64,000 bases of DNA, from the NCBI GenBank assembly GCA_963697525.1, contig OY969087.1, positions 4,712,001 through 4,776,000 on the forward strand, written 5' to 3'. How positions within the stretch are numbered: the stretch's first letter is position 1; the number at the start of each line of letters is the position of its first letter. The translations under genes and the position numbers were made by a program. The notes beneath the pieces were generated by a model. That model did not search any database and had not been told where the DNA came from. It saw only the letters and a list, made by a program, of their open reading frames with translations. Of this stretch, positions 1 to 8,991 are shown one piece after another. The DNA comes from Bradymonas sp963697525 (lineage in GTDB: Bacteria; Myxococcota_A; Bradymonadia; Bradymonadales; Bradymonadaceae).

Positions 1-685
1 TGTCGGGATCGGTCAGAAATTCGCGTACCGACTCCTCGGCGGCTTCGGTCAGGTCGATCTCCACGACCGGGACACCGTCGAAATCGATGGGAAAGTCGGG
101 CCCATTCTGCAGAAAGACGAGCCGGCCGCGCACCTCCTCGATGGCGGCGATCTCGGGGGTGAGTTGCTCGATGGGGTCGGCGAAGAAGAAGCTCGACAGG
201 TGATTGAGCGCCTTGAGCTCGCTGGGCGGGCAATGCTGGGCGTTGACCACCATCAGCACCGCCGGCACTTCGGCGGTCAGCGCCGCCCACAGTCGACAAA
301 GCGTGTCCGAATACAAATTACCGCCGGCCGCCGGGAACAACCCGCTCTGGGTCTGATCGTTGGCCGAGGAGACGAATTCAAAGAGGTGACGAGCGTCGTC
401 GGAGAGCTTGCCGCGCTGTTCGGCGTGATGCACGAACGCGATCAGCACGTCGAGCAGGCAATCGCCGGTGCCGGCGCTACCCGTGGGGTCCAGGATGAAC
501 AGTGGGAGGCCCTGCTCGCCCAGAACGGCGCGCAACTCGGGCGCATCGCGATGCAGGTGTGAAGGAGTAAGTCCTTGCAGCACGAAAATCTTTCCGGTCG
601 ACTCGTCACTGGCGAGTTTCGATCCGAATGCTTCCGCGTCCCACTGACCGATTTGTTCTGGTTGACTGGTTGGCTTGTCTGCCAT
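1..685 (-). CDS. Hypothetical protein, 3'-truncated by the window edge
   Basis: An open frame of 228 codons runs off the left edge without a stop. It starts at an ATG (685) with a GAGGG Shine-Dalgarno about 6 nt upstream. I do not recognise the family. Residues 33-80 look like an alpha/beta core with a Gly-rich turn (DPTGSAGTGD, 66-75) that lacks the Lys of a Walker A motif. Residues 140-150 form a hydrophobic strand ending in Asn-Ala that resembles the Walker B strand of STAND/AAA ATPases. No signal peptide is visible, so it is probably cytoplasmic. It diverges from the lipoprotein gene at 964. A degenerate NTPase-like regulatory domain is possible, but this is weak inference. Confidence 0.7.
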   Translation of the reverse strand, partial: MADKPTSQPEQIGQWDAEAFGSKLASDESTGKIFVLQGLTPSHLHRDAPELRAVLGEQGLPLFILDPTGSAGTGDCLLDVLIAFVHHAEQRGKLSDDARHLFEFVSSANDQTQSGLFPAAGGNLYSDTLCRLWAALTAEVPAVLMVVNAQHCPPSELKALNHLSSFFFADPIEQLTPEIAAIEEVRGRLVFLQNGPDFPIDFDGVPVVEIDLTEAAEESVREFLTDPD

Positions 686-738
686 GTGCAACCCTCTCGG
701 CTCGAGCCCGGTGTATCAGCACGCCTATAAGCCAACGA

Positions 739-766
739 AGTATACAAATTTTCGACGAAATTACAA
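739..766 (-). promoter_or_regulatory. Candidate sigma-70 promoter for the gene starting at 685
   Basis: Read on the minus strand, a TTGTAA -35 (761-766) and a TATACT -10 (739-744) are separated by 16 nt. Transcription would start near 732, leaving a leader of about 47 nt. This is a sequence match only. Confidence 0.45.
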
Positions 767-784
767 ACACCCTTCGGCACAATA

Positions 785-798
785 TCCTACATGTAGGA
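785..798. promoter_or_regulatory. 14-bp perfect palindrome, operator candidate
   Basis: TCCTACATGTAGGA is its own reverse complement. It sits in the 278-bp divergent gap between 685 and 964, just upstream of the candidate -35 of the leftward gene, which is a typical activator position. No regulator family is identifiable from the site alone. Confidence 0.4.
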
Positions 799-910
799 CA
801 ATGTACCTTCCGAGGCGGGCCACTTTGCAAAATCGGATACAGCGGAAAGGTACTCGACAGCCACACCAACTGGAGTCGCGATTACAAGCCATGTATAGTG
901 AGAGCGTAAT

Positions 911-925
911 GCTCGAGCCTCGAGC
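911..925. promoter_or_regulatory. Inverted repeat upstream of the 964 gene
   Basis: GCTCGAG and CTCGAGC flank a single C. The element lies between a TATAGT -10-like hexamer (894-899) and the start codon at 964, so it would be in the leader or at the start point. It could be an operator or a small RNA hairpin. Confidence 0.3.
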
Positions 926-963
926 GTCGCGTCGCCTTTTGCTTTGAACGAAGGATGGTTTAA

Positions 964-1605
964 ATGGAGCGACACAGCCTTGTTTTCCTGACCGTACTCG
1001 CCGTCTTCTCGATGGCGTGTGGGTTGCTCGACGACAGCAGCACCAACATCAGCTTCAACGAAGAGGTCCCCTACTCGTTCACGATCGATGCCAACAAATT
1101 GTGCCCGCAGAACATCGACTGCAGCGCCTCGCAGGCGACCGCCCCGGCCGACCAGCAGCTCCAACCCATTGAATTCGCCAAGGACGTCGACATCGTTCAG
1201 GCGACCGGCAACGACAAGTTGACCAAATACACGGGCGTGTTCCGCTCCATCGAGGTCACTCAGATCGACTACAAGGTCGCCTCCAATCAGTTGACCTTCG
1301 ACCTGCCGCCGACCACGGTGTATGTCGGCCCGCTGGGCTCGAAGAGCAAGGACGACGACGGCGTGGTCAAGCTGGCGACGATCCCGGCGGTGTCGGCCGG
1401 CGCGAATAAATCCGGCACGGCTCAAGTTTCGGAGGCAGGGCGCTCGGCGTCGGCCGATATCTTCCAGAAGCTCAAATTTGGCGCGGTGGTCTTCGCCGAG
1501 CCGGTGGTCAAAAAGGGCCAGAAGTTGCCGCCCTCGGGCACGGCCAACGAGACTTTGACCATTCACCTGAAGTTTACCGCCAATCCGCAAGACGCGATTA
1601 AATAA
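964..1605 (+). CDS. Predicted lipoprotein of unknown function
   Basis: 213 residues. The N-terminus is a short lipoprotein signal with lipobox FSMAC, so Cys19 should be acylated. The next residue is Gly, which fits outer-membrane sorting. The mature part is rich in Thr, Lys, Asp and Val with alternating hydrophobic strands and no recognised motif, suggesting a compact beta-rich surface or periplasmic domain. The start has a GAAGGA Shine-Dalgarno about 10 nt upstream. The next gene follows after 21 nt on the same strand, so the two are probably co-transcribed. Confidence 0.8.
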   Translation: MERHSLVFLTVLAVFSMACGLLDDSSTNISFNEEVPYSFTIDANKLCPQNIDCSASQATAPADQQLQPIEFAKDVDIVQATGNDKLTKYTGVFRSIEVTQIDYKVASNQLTFDLPPTTVYVGPLGSKSKDDDGVVKLATIPAVSAGANKSGTAQVSEAGRSASADIFQKLKFGAVVFAEPVVKKGQKLPPSGTANETLTIHLKFTANPQDAIK

Positions 1606-1626
1606 GCCTCGAAACGCATTGACTCG

Positions 1627-2484
1627 ATGACACGACGAACCATTGCCGCAATTGCGGTGGGGATGTGTTTGGCCCTGCCCTTCGCCACCACTTCGATGGC
1701 GAAGGGCAAGGTCACGCCGCCCACCAAAGCTAAGCCCAAGCCCAAGCTCAAACTCCACGCCCCGGCCGACCCGGCGATCGAGCTCGACTACAACGGCAAG
1801 CTACAGGACGAGAAAGGCCAGCCGGTCAGCGGGGTCTTCAATCTGGAGTTCAAGCTGTACGACGGCCAACACGCGGCCAAGTCGACGTGGCACGAGCGCC
1901 ATTTCGTGGCCGTGGTCGATGGCAAGTACACCGTGCCGCTGGGAGCTCGCCAGAAGCTGTATCGGCGCGCCGTCCCCCAGAACGCCTGGATCGGCGTGGA
2001 ATTGGTCGGCGAAGGTGAGATTCTGCGCGACCGCTTCCAGGTCGAGTCGGCCTCGGACAAGTCCGGCGACAGCAAGAGCGCCGACAAATTCACCATGTCC
2101 GCCGAGACGCGCAAGCTGCTGGAAGACGCGCGCAAAGGAAAGCGCATTGCCTTCGCCGACGTCGCCGAGCGCGCGGTCACGGCCGACCACGCCAACTCCG
2201 CCAAGCGCGCCGACATGGTCGGCGACATGACCGCCGAGCAGATCAACAAGAAGGTCCAGCTCGCCCTCGATCGCCTGGGCGAGCATATCGCCGACCCCAA
2301 CGCGCACGCCGCCACGGGAGGCATTCGATTGGGCAAGGATCGTCGCGTGGGCCGCGGCATCGGTGGCGACGGCGGCTCTCCCTATGAGGTCGACTGTCCA
2401 CCCGGCTATGTCGTCACCGGCATCAAGGGCCGCGCGGGCAATATGGTCGACAACGTCACGGTCGTGTGCCACAAGCTTCGCTGA
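1627..2484 (+). CDS. Secreted protein with a C-terminal Gly-rich paired-Cys module
   Basis: 285 residues with a signal peptide of about 25 residues ending at SMAKG, then a Lys/Pro-rich linker. Residues 50-130 look like an Ig-like or carboxypeptidase-regulatory beta domain. A charged helical stretch follows (about 150-215). The last 55 residues contain GGDGG, then CPPGYVVTGIKGR and a final VVCHKLR. This Gly-Gly, CP.G..VTGI.GR, VD.....C pattern resembles the jacalin-like or surface-recognition modules of myxobacterial secreted proteins, with a likely disulfide between the two Cys. That assignment is from memory of the motif. It is flanked by other exported-protein genes on the same strand. Confidence 0.78.
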   Translation: MTRRTIAAIAVGMCLALPFATTSMAKGKVTPPTKAKPKPKLKLHAPADPAIELDYNGKLQDEKGQPVSGVFNLEFKLYDGQHAAKSTWHERHFVAVVDGKYTVPLGARQKLYRRAVPQNAWIGVELVGEGEILRDRFQVESASDKSGDSKSADKFTMSAETRKLLEDARKGKRIAFADVAERAVTADHANSAKRADMVGDMTAEQINKKVQLALDRLGEHIADPNAHAATGGIRLGKDRRVGRGIGGDGGSPYEVDCPPGYVVTGIKGRAGNMVDNVTVVCHKLR

Positions 2485-2520
2485 TTGGCGAGGCCCACTT
2501 CGGGCCACGGAGACCACTGC

Positions 2521-3309
2521 ATGTTCGCAACAAGCCTAGTTGAACGGGCGCGGCGACGACGACGCGCCGCGCTTGTCCTGTCGGCGACCGTGGCGCTGGC
2601 GGTCAGCGGATGCGACTCCAAGTCGCGCGGCCCGCGCGAGAACGCGGCGAGCACCGACACCGACCAGGTGGCCGCGAGCGCCGAGCACCACCCCAGGCCC
2701 AAGCCCCCTGCGAAGGCCAAACCACCCAAAGCGAGCGACCTGGCGCGCTTTACCGCCGGCATCGAGGGCAATGGCGAGCTCCACGCCGCCATCAAGACCA
2801 CGATGGGCACCATCGACTGTAAGCTGTACGAAAAGCGCGCCCCCCTGACGGTGGCAAATTTTGTGGGCCTGGCGCGTGGGAAGAAAGCCTGGGTCGACCC
2901 CGAAACGGGTGAGTTGCGCCGGAACACGCCGTATTACGACGGCGTGATCTTCCATCGGGTCATCCCCAATTTTCTCATTCAAACGGGCGACCGCACCGGC
3001 ACCGGCGCCGGCGGGCCAGGTTACGCGATCCCCGACGAATTCGACCCCACGCTCCACCACGACCGCGCCGGCATCTTGAGCATGGCCAATAAGGGGCGGC
3101 CCGACAGCGCGGGAAGCCAGTGGTTCATCACCCTGGCGCCGGTGCCTCACCTCGACCAGCGTCACGCGATTTTCGGGAGCTGCGACGACCTGAACGTGGT
3201 CAAAAGCATCGCCACGGTCCCCACCGGGCCGGACAATCGACCCAAGAAGCCGCCGCGCATCGTCCACATTCGGTTTCGGCGCGCGCCGAAGGCCGCCGAA
3301 GACGAGTAG
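2521..3309 (+). CDS. Cyclophilin-type peptidyl-prolyl isomerase lipoprotein
   Basis: 262 residues from the ATG at 2521, preferred over an upstream TTG at 2485 because GGAG lies about 9 nt ahead and the Arg-rich N-region plus hydrophobic core start here. The lipobox AVSGC puts the acylated Cys at residue 31. An Asp/Pro/Lys linker leads to a full cyclophilin domain (about residues 80-250). It carries FHRVIPNFLIQTGD with the catalytic Arg, then GSQWFITL and LDQRHAIFG. It should catalyse prolyl cis-trans isomerisation in the periplasm, tethered to a membrane. It is the last gene of the rightward run of exported proteins and ends 10 nt from a convergent gene. Confidence 0.93.
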   Translation: MFATSLVERARRRRRAALVLSATVALAVSGCDSKSRGPRENAASTDTDQVAASAEHHPRPKPPAKAKPPKASDLARFTAGIEGNGELHAAIKTTMGTIDCKLYEKRAPLTVANFVGLARGKKAWVDPETGELRRNTPYYDGVIFHRVIPNFLIQTGDRTGTGAGGPGYAIPDEFDPTLHHDRAGILSMANKGRPDSAGSQWFITLAPVPHLDQRHAIFGSCDDLNVVKSIATVPTGPDNRPKKPPRIVHIRFRRAPKAAEDE

Positions 3310-3319
3310 CGGGCGCCGT

Positions 3320-4033
3320 CTAGTCCTCGTCTTCTTGCTCTTCCTCATGGCCGCGGCGTCGAAGTGACCAGCGCCGTGGTTTGGACTCCTCGTTGGGCTC
3401 CTCGTCGGCGTCGCCCTCGCCCTGCTCGTCCGAGTCGACGTCGTCGTCGGGCTCGTCGTCGGCGTCGTCGTTCTTCTTGCCGGTGCGCTTGATGCGCATG
3501 CGGCCCTTCGCCGAGGGGCGAAACGCCTGGTCGTTGGGGATGAAGCGCACTTCCATGCGCACCTCGAACGACAGGCTGGTCAGGATCTTGGCGAGCTCGC
3601 CGCCGAGATCCATATTCTCCAAGAAGAGGCGGATCTCGCGGGACAGAATGCGCAGAAACTCGCGCTTGGTGGTGTCGACCTGGCCCAGGATGAAGCTGAC
3701 CGCCTCGCGGGGCAACTTGCGATCGCTGAGCCGCGAGCGCAGGCTCTCGCCCTCTTCGTCGGCCTCGCGCCCGCCCTCCTGGCTGCTGCGCCGCAAGATG
3801 TCGGGCACCAGTCCCTCGAGCGACTTCAGCAGTCGGGCGACGGCCTCGGGATCGCGCGGAATACTCCACCCCTCGGCTTCGAATTCGGCCTCGTCGAACA
3901 GGTGTTCGTCGTCGAACTCCTCATCGCCGAAGTCGTCGTCGAATTCCTCGTCGTCGAAGTCCTCGCCTTCGAAGTCCGGGGTTCGGGCGTGCTTCTTGGC
4001 GCCCTTGCCATGATGTTTCGTGTCGTCACTCAC
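3320..4033 (-). CDS. Highly acidic protein with a central helical domain
   Basis: 237 residues from a GTG start. Residues 18-55 are almost entirely Asp/Glu/Phe repeats (FDDEEFDDD type). A structured central part (about 60-170) is predicted helical, with SFILGQVDTTKREFL and EIRLFLENMDLGGELAK. The C-terminus is an Asp/Glu-rich tail ending in an Arg-rich patch and another acidic run. No signal peptide or transmembrane segment is seen. It lies 56 nt downstream of purA and is probably in the same transcript. The family is not recognised. The repeated GAC/GAA codons make the tails low complexity, so they may be disordered binding regions. Confidence 0.75.
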   Translation of the reverse strand: MSDDTKHHGKGAKKHARTPDFEGEDFDDEEFDDDFGDEEFDDEHLFDEAEFEAEGWSIPRDPEAVARLLKSLEGLVPDILRRSSQEGGREADEEGESLRSRLSDRKLPREAVSFILGQVDTTKREFLRILSREIRLFLENMDLGGELAKILTSLSFEVRMEVRFIPNDQAFRPSAKGRMRIKRTGKKNDDADDEPDDDVDSDEQGEGDADEEPNEESKPRRWSLRRRGHEEEQEDED

Positions 4034-4089
4034 CGGCTCGACTCACTGTAAAAGTTGGGTAGCGCCCGACGCCGCCAAGCGCCGGCGTC

Positions 4090-5394
<1,305 letters not shown>

Positions 5395-5410
5395 GAGTTT
5401 TGCTACCGAT

Positions 5411-6556
5411 TCAAAGGAGATGATCTGCGTAAACACGTTGCGCCGCGGCCACCGCCGTTCCCGGCTCGACCTCCCAGCCAAGCTCGGCCAGGCTCAACTC
5501 CAGCGCGCTGAGCGCCGTGAGGATGTCGCTGCGGTCGAAAAAGCCGATATGTCCGATGCGGAACAGCCGCTGTTTGAACTCGCCCTGCCCGCCGGCGATG
5601 ATCGCGCCGTGCTTATCCAACATGGTGCGCACGATGTCGGGGGCGTTGAGCCCCTCGGGCACCAACACCGCCGACACGGAGTTGGCCGGCCGGCTGGCCA
5701 ACAACTCCAGGCCTAGCGCCTCGACGGCCGTGCGGGTGGCCTCGGCGTTGAGCCGGTGGCGCTCGATGAGCGCCTCGCGCCCTTCCTCGACCATCATACG
5801 CAGCACGACCTGCGCGGCGATGATCTGGGTAATCCCCGGCGTAAACGCGGTCTGGTCGTCGAGCTGACGCTTCTTCTCGCGCGCCAGATCGAAATAGTAG
5901 CGCGGGTGGTCGGAGGTCGCCGCGCGCTCCCAGGCGCGCTCGCTCGCGGCCACGAACCCCAGCCCGGGGGGAATGCCGAAGGCCTTTTGCGAGCCGGCGA
6001 CGAGGATGTCGATCCCCGCGGCGTCCATGGGCACCCGATGCACGCCCACGGCGGTGATGCCATCGACGGCAAACAGGGCGTTGCTGTTATCGTGGACGGC
6101 CGCGGCGACCTCCTCCAACGGATGGAGCACCCCGGTCGACGTCTCGCTGAGCGTCAGCGTGACCATGGCGCACTCGGGGTGGTCGGCGAGCGCGTCGGCC
6201 ACCTGCTGGGGGTCGACCGCCTCGCCCCAGGGCACATCCAGATCGATGACGTTCATGCCATAGGCGCGACCGATCTCGGACCACCGCTCGCCAAATTTGC
6301 CTCCACCGATGGCCAAAATGGTATCGTCGCGGCGCGTAAAGTTAATCATCGCCGCTTCGAACGTACCGGTGCCGCTGGCCGTGACGGTGAGCACGGGCTG
6401 GTCGGTCTCGAAGAGCCATTGTAGGCGCTCGCGCACCTCGTGAAAGACGACCCGAAACTCCTGACCACGGTGGTGGATCAAGCTCTTGGCCATGGCCAAA
6501 CGGGCTTCTTCGGGCACGGGGGTCGGCCCCGGCGCCAACAGGAACTGTCGATTCAT
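5411..6556 (-). CDS. Class V PLP aminotransferase (alanine/serine-glyoxylate type)
   Basis: 381 residues. The fold-type I class V pattern is clear: LLAPGPTPVP at the N-terminus, TASGTGTFEAA for the PLP phosphate, LSETSTGV, and AVDGITAVG with the Asp. GSQKAFGIPPG carries Lys191 as the Schiff-base lysine. Family members transaminate alanine or serine with glyoxylate or pyruvate, and in Gram-negatives some serve in serine synthesis, so substrate cannot be fixed from sequence. GAGG lies 6 nt before the ATG. It is the first gene of the aminotransferase-purA transcript. No serA or hisZ accompanies it here. Confidence 0.88.
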   Translation of the reverse strand: MNRQFLLAPGPTPVPEEARLAMAKSLIHHRGQEFRVVFHEVRERLQWLFETDQPVLTVTASGTGTFEAAMINFTRRDDTILAIGGGKFGERWSEIGRAYGMNVIDLDVPWGEAVDPQQVADALADHPECAMVTLTLSETSTGVLHPLEEVAAAVHDNSNALFAVDGITAVGVHRVPMDAAGIDILVAGSQKAFGIPPGLGFVAASERAWERAATSDHPRYYFDLAREKKRQLDDQTAFTPGITQIIAAQVVLRMMVEEGREALIERHRLNAEATRTAVEALGLELLASRPANSVSAVLVPEGLNAPDIVRTMLDKHGAIIAGGQGEFKQRLFRIGHIGFFDRSDILTALSALELSLAELGWEVEPGTAVAAAQRVYADHLL

Positions 6557-6660
6557 GGAGGGTCCTCTTCAACGAAGACGGCAGCACAGTAAGTACGTAG
6601 CAACCCGGCGTGTTGTGCCCCACAAGGCAGGGCGCGCGGGGCCGCACAAATCCCTGCAAT

Positions 6661-6689
6661 TGGGTACAACTGTGGCGTGGGGCTGTCAA
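6661..6689 (-). promoter_or_regulatory. Candidate promoter for the aminotransferase-purA operon
   Basis: On the minus strand a consensus TTGACA -35 (6684-6689) stands 17 nt from TACCCA (6661-6666), a weak -10. It lies in the 155-bp gap after the histidine kinase gene. A GGCCGG/CCGGCC hairpin (6692-6709) without a T-run sits between the kinase stop and this promoter. Confidence 0.4.
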
Positions 6690-6711
6690 TGTGGCCGGTG
6701 AGCCGGCCGCA

Positions 6712-8991
6712 TCATCGTGACTCACACAGCTCGCGCACAGCGTCGTGCACCTCGGACAGGCCGACGGGCTTGGGCAGAAAAATCCGGCGCGATTGACCGA
6801 TCGTCTCTTCCCGCAACGCCGAGACGTACCCCGACATGAACACCACACCGAGGCTGGGATTCCCCTCCCGCAGATTTTCGCTCAGATCCAAGCCGCTGCC
6901 ATCGGGGAGTACGATGTCGGTCAGCAGCAAATCGACCTCGGCGTTGGCGGCGTCGAATTGCTCGCGCGCTTCGGCGAGGCTCGACGCCTCCCGAACCTGG
7001 TAGCCGAGGCCGTCGAGGTAGTCACAGAACGCCCGGCGCAGCTCGTCCTGGTCCTCGACGACGAGCAAAGCAGGCGACTTGCCCTCGCCGCTGGTGCGAT
7101 CGCCGAGGGAGGATGGAGCTGCGCACTCCTGCTGGACGGGAAACCGAAGCTCGATGGTCGTGCCTTCGCCAATCTCGCTGTCCACGTGGATCGATCCCTC
7201 GGCGTCTTCGACGATTCCATAAACCGTGGCCATGCCCAGGCCGGTGCCCTTGCCCTTGGGCTTGGTGGTAAAGAACGGCTCGAAGAGTCTCTCCTGGGTC
7301 TGTTGGTCCATGCCAGTTCCGGTGTCCTCGACCGCCAGGACCACCTGGCTGCCCACCGGCGCCGGCGCAGACTCGCAGCCGGTGCTGATGGTCAGCACGC
7401 CTCCTTCGGGCATGGCGTCGCGCGCGTTGACCACCAGGTTCATGAGCACCTGCTCGAGCTGAGCGGGGTTGGCCGACATCAGCGGCAACGCCGGGTCGAG
7501 GTCGACGCGCAACTCAATGTCGGCGCCGATGATTCGGCCCAACAGGTCGACCAGGTTGCGTACGGTCTCATTGAGCTGGACAAGCTCACGCTCGGCGTGC
7601 TGATTGCGACTAAAGGTCAGCAGTTGATGGGTGAGCGTGCGACCGCGCTCGACGGCATCGTGCAGCTTTTCAATCCACTCTTGGATGCGCTGGTCCCCGT
7701 GCTCCTGCAGACGCATCTCGAGCATGTCGGCGTAGGTCACGACGATGCCGAGCACATTGTTGAAATCGTGCGCCACCCCGCCGGCCAACTCCCCCAGAGC
7801 GTGCAGTCGCGAGGAGCGCTCGAGCTTGCGTTCGGTCTCCTTATGCGAGGAGATGTCGACCATGAGCACCACCCAACGGGCGTCAGCGTCCCCCTCGGGC
7901 GCCGTGATCGGCAGGCCGGTCAAATCCACCCACACGACGCGGCCGTTCTGGTCGCGCAGTTCGATCTGTTTGTGCACATAGGCGCGCTCACCGGCCTTCC
8001 ACTGGTCGAATTGATCGCACAGCGGCGTGAGCGCGTCGGCGCCCTGCTCATCACCCAACAACTGGCCAAACGCCGGATTGACCCGCACGGGCGAGGCGTG
8101 GTCGTCGAGCAGCGCCAACGGCAGCGGCAGCGCGTCGAACATCTGCCACAGGCGCTCTTGGCTGGCAGCCTTTTGAAGCTCGATGGTGCGCAATTCGGTG
8201 ACGTTGGTCGCGGCGATGGAGACGGCGAGCACGCGTCCGTTGGCGCCGACGACAGGTTGGTAGGCGATGCGCTGGAAGACCGGCGTCTGGCGGTCGATCC
8301 GTTGCTGGTAGGCTGCGGCCTCGCCGTCGAACGCCCGATCGACATGTTCGCGAAAGGCCTCGGTGTCGTGCTCGACGCTGAACATCTCCACGCGGTCGCC
8401 CACCTCCAGGTGCACCCCGAAGTGTTCGCGCAGCACCTGGCGGCCGGCCTGGTTGACGTAGATCAACCGTCGGCTGGGGCTGATCACGAAGAACGGCTCC
8501 TTCACATTGTAGTACTGCGCGTAGCGGTGCAGCGCCTCGGCGGACGGCGACTCCACCGACGGGGGCTCGACGATATGAGACAACATCGAGCGCACCTCAT
8601 AGCAAAACAGTTGCGTGCCCTTGTCGGCGTCCGCCGGTCGCAACACGTACCGCTCCAGCCCGGCCTTCTTGGCAGCGATAATCACGTCGATCTGCTCGGC
8701 ATCGGCGATCATCAACACCGGGGTCACCGGCCGGCGCTCGCGCACCGTGCGCAGCACGTTCAAGCCATCGGGAATCGCATCGATGACGACCGCGTCGATG
8801 GCTCGCCGGTCGAGCGCGACCTCCAGGTCGTCGATGTCGCCAACGCGGATGCAGCGCACGTGCACGTTGTGGTCGACCAATCCCAGGTCGTCCAGCTTGT
8901 CGCCCTCGGGGATCTCGCCGATGAGCAGCACGATGAGTTCCCGAGGCCCCTGCTTCGGGCGAGGGAGGTGCTGGGCATTGTCACTCGGCAT
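6712..8991 (-). CDS. Hybrid sensor histidine kinase (receiver-like, PAS, PAS, HisKA, HATPase, REC)
   Basis: 759 residues, no transmembrane segment, so cytoplasmic. Order: a receiver-like N-terminal domain (about 15-145), a PAS domain beginning near HRYAQYYNVKEPFFV, a second PAS (about 300-400), the HisKA H-box LAGGVAHDFNN, an HATPase domain with GTGMDQ and GTGLGMATVYG, then a C-terminal receiver (about 640-755). The receiver has acidic residues in LVVEDQDE, the phosphoacceptor Asp in LLLTDIVLPDG, and Lys in LPKPVG. Its first 11 bases overlap the end of the upstream paralogous kinase, so translation is probably coupled. No cognate DNA-binding regulator is adjacent. Confidence 0.93.
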   Translation of the reverse strand: MPSDNAQHLPRPKQGPRELIVLLIGEIPEGDKLDDLGLVDHNVHVRCIRVGDIDDLEVALDRRAIDAVVIDAIPDGLNVLRTVRERRPVTPVLMIADAEQIDVIIAAKKAGLERYVLRPADADKGTQLFCYEVRSMLSHIVEPPSVESPSAEALHRYAQYYNVKEPFFVISPSRRLIYVNQAGRQVLREHFGVHLEVGDRVEMFSVEHDTEAFREHVDRAFDGEAAAYQQRIDRQTPVFQRIAYQPVVGANGRVLAVSIAATNVTELRTIELQKAASQERLWQMFDALPLPLALLDDHASPVRVNPAFGQLLGDEQGADALTPLCDQFDQWKAGERAYVHKQIELRDQNGRVVWVDLTGLPITAPEGDADARWVVLMVDISSHKETERKLERSSRLHALGELAGGVAHDFNNVLGIVVTYADMLEMRLQEHGDQRIQEWIEKLHDAVERGRTLTHQLLTFSRNQHAERELVQLNETVRNLVDLLGRIIGADIELRVDLDPALPLMSANPAQLEQVLMNLVVNARDAMPEGGVLTISTGCESAPAPVGSQVVLAVEDTGTGMDQQTQERLFEPFFTTKPKGKGTGLGMATVYGIVEDAEGSIHVDSEIGEGTTIELRFPVQQECAAPSSLGDRTSGEGKSPALLVVEDQDELRRAFCDYLDGLGYQVREASSLAEAREQFDAANAEVDLLLTDIVLPDGSGLDLSENLREGNPSLGVVFMSGYVSALREETIGQSRRIFLPKPVGLSEVHDAVRELCESR

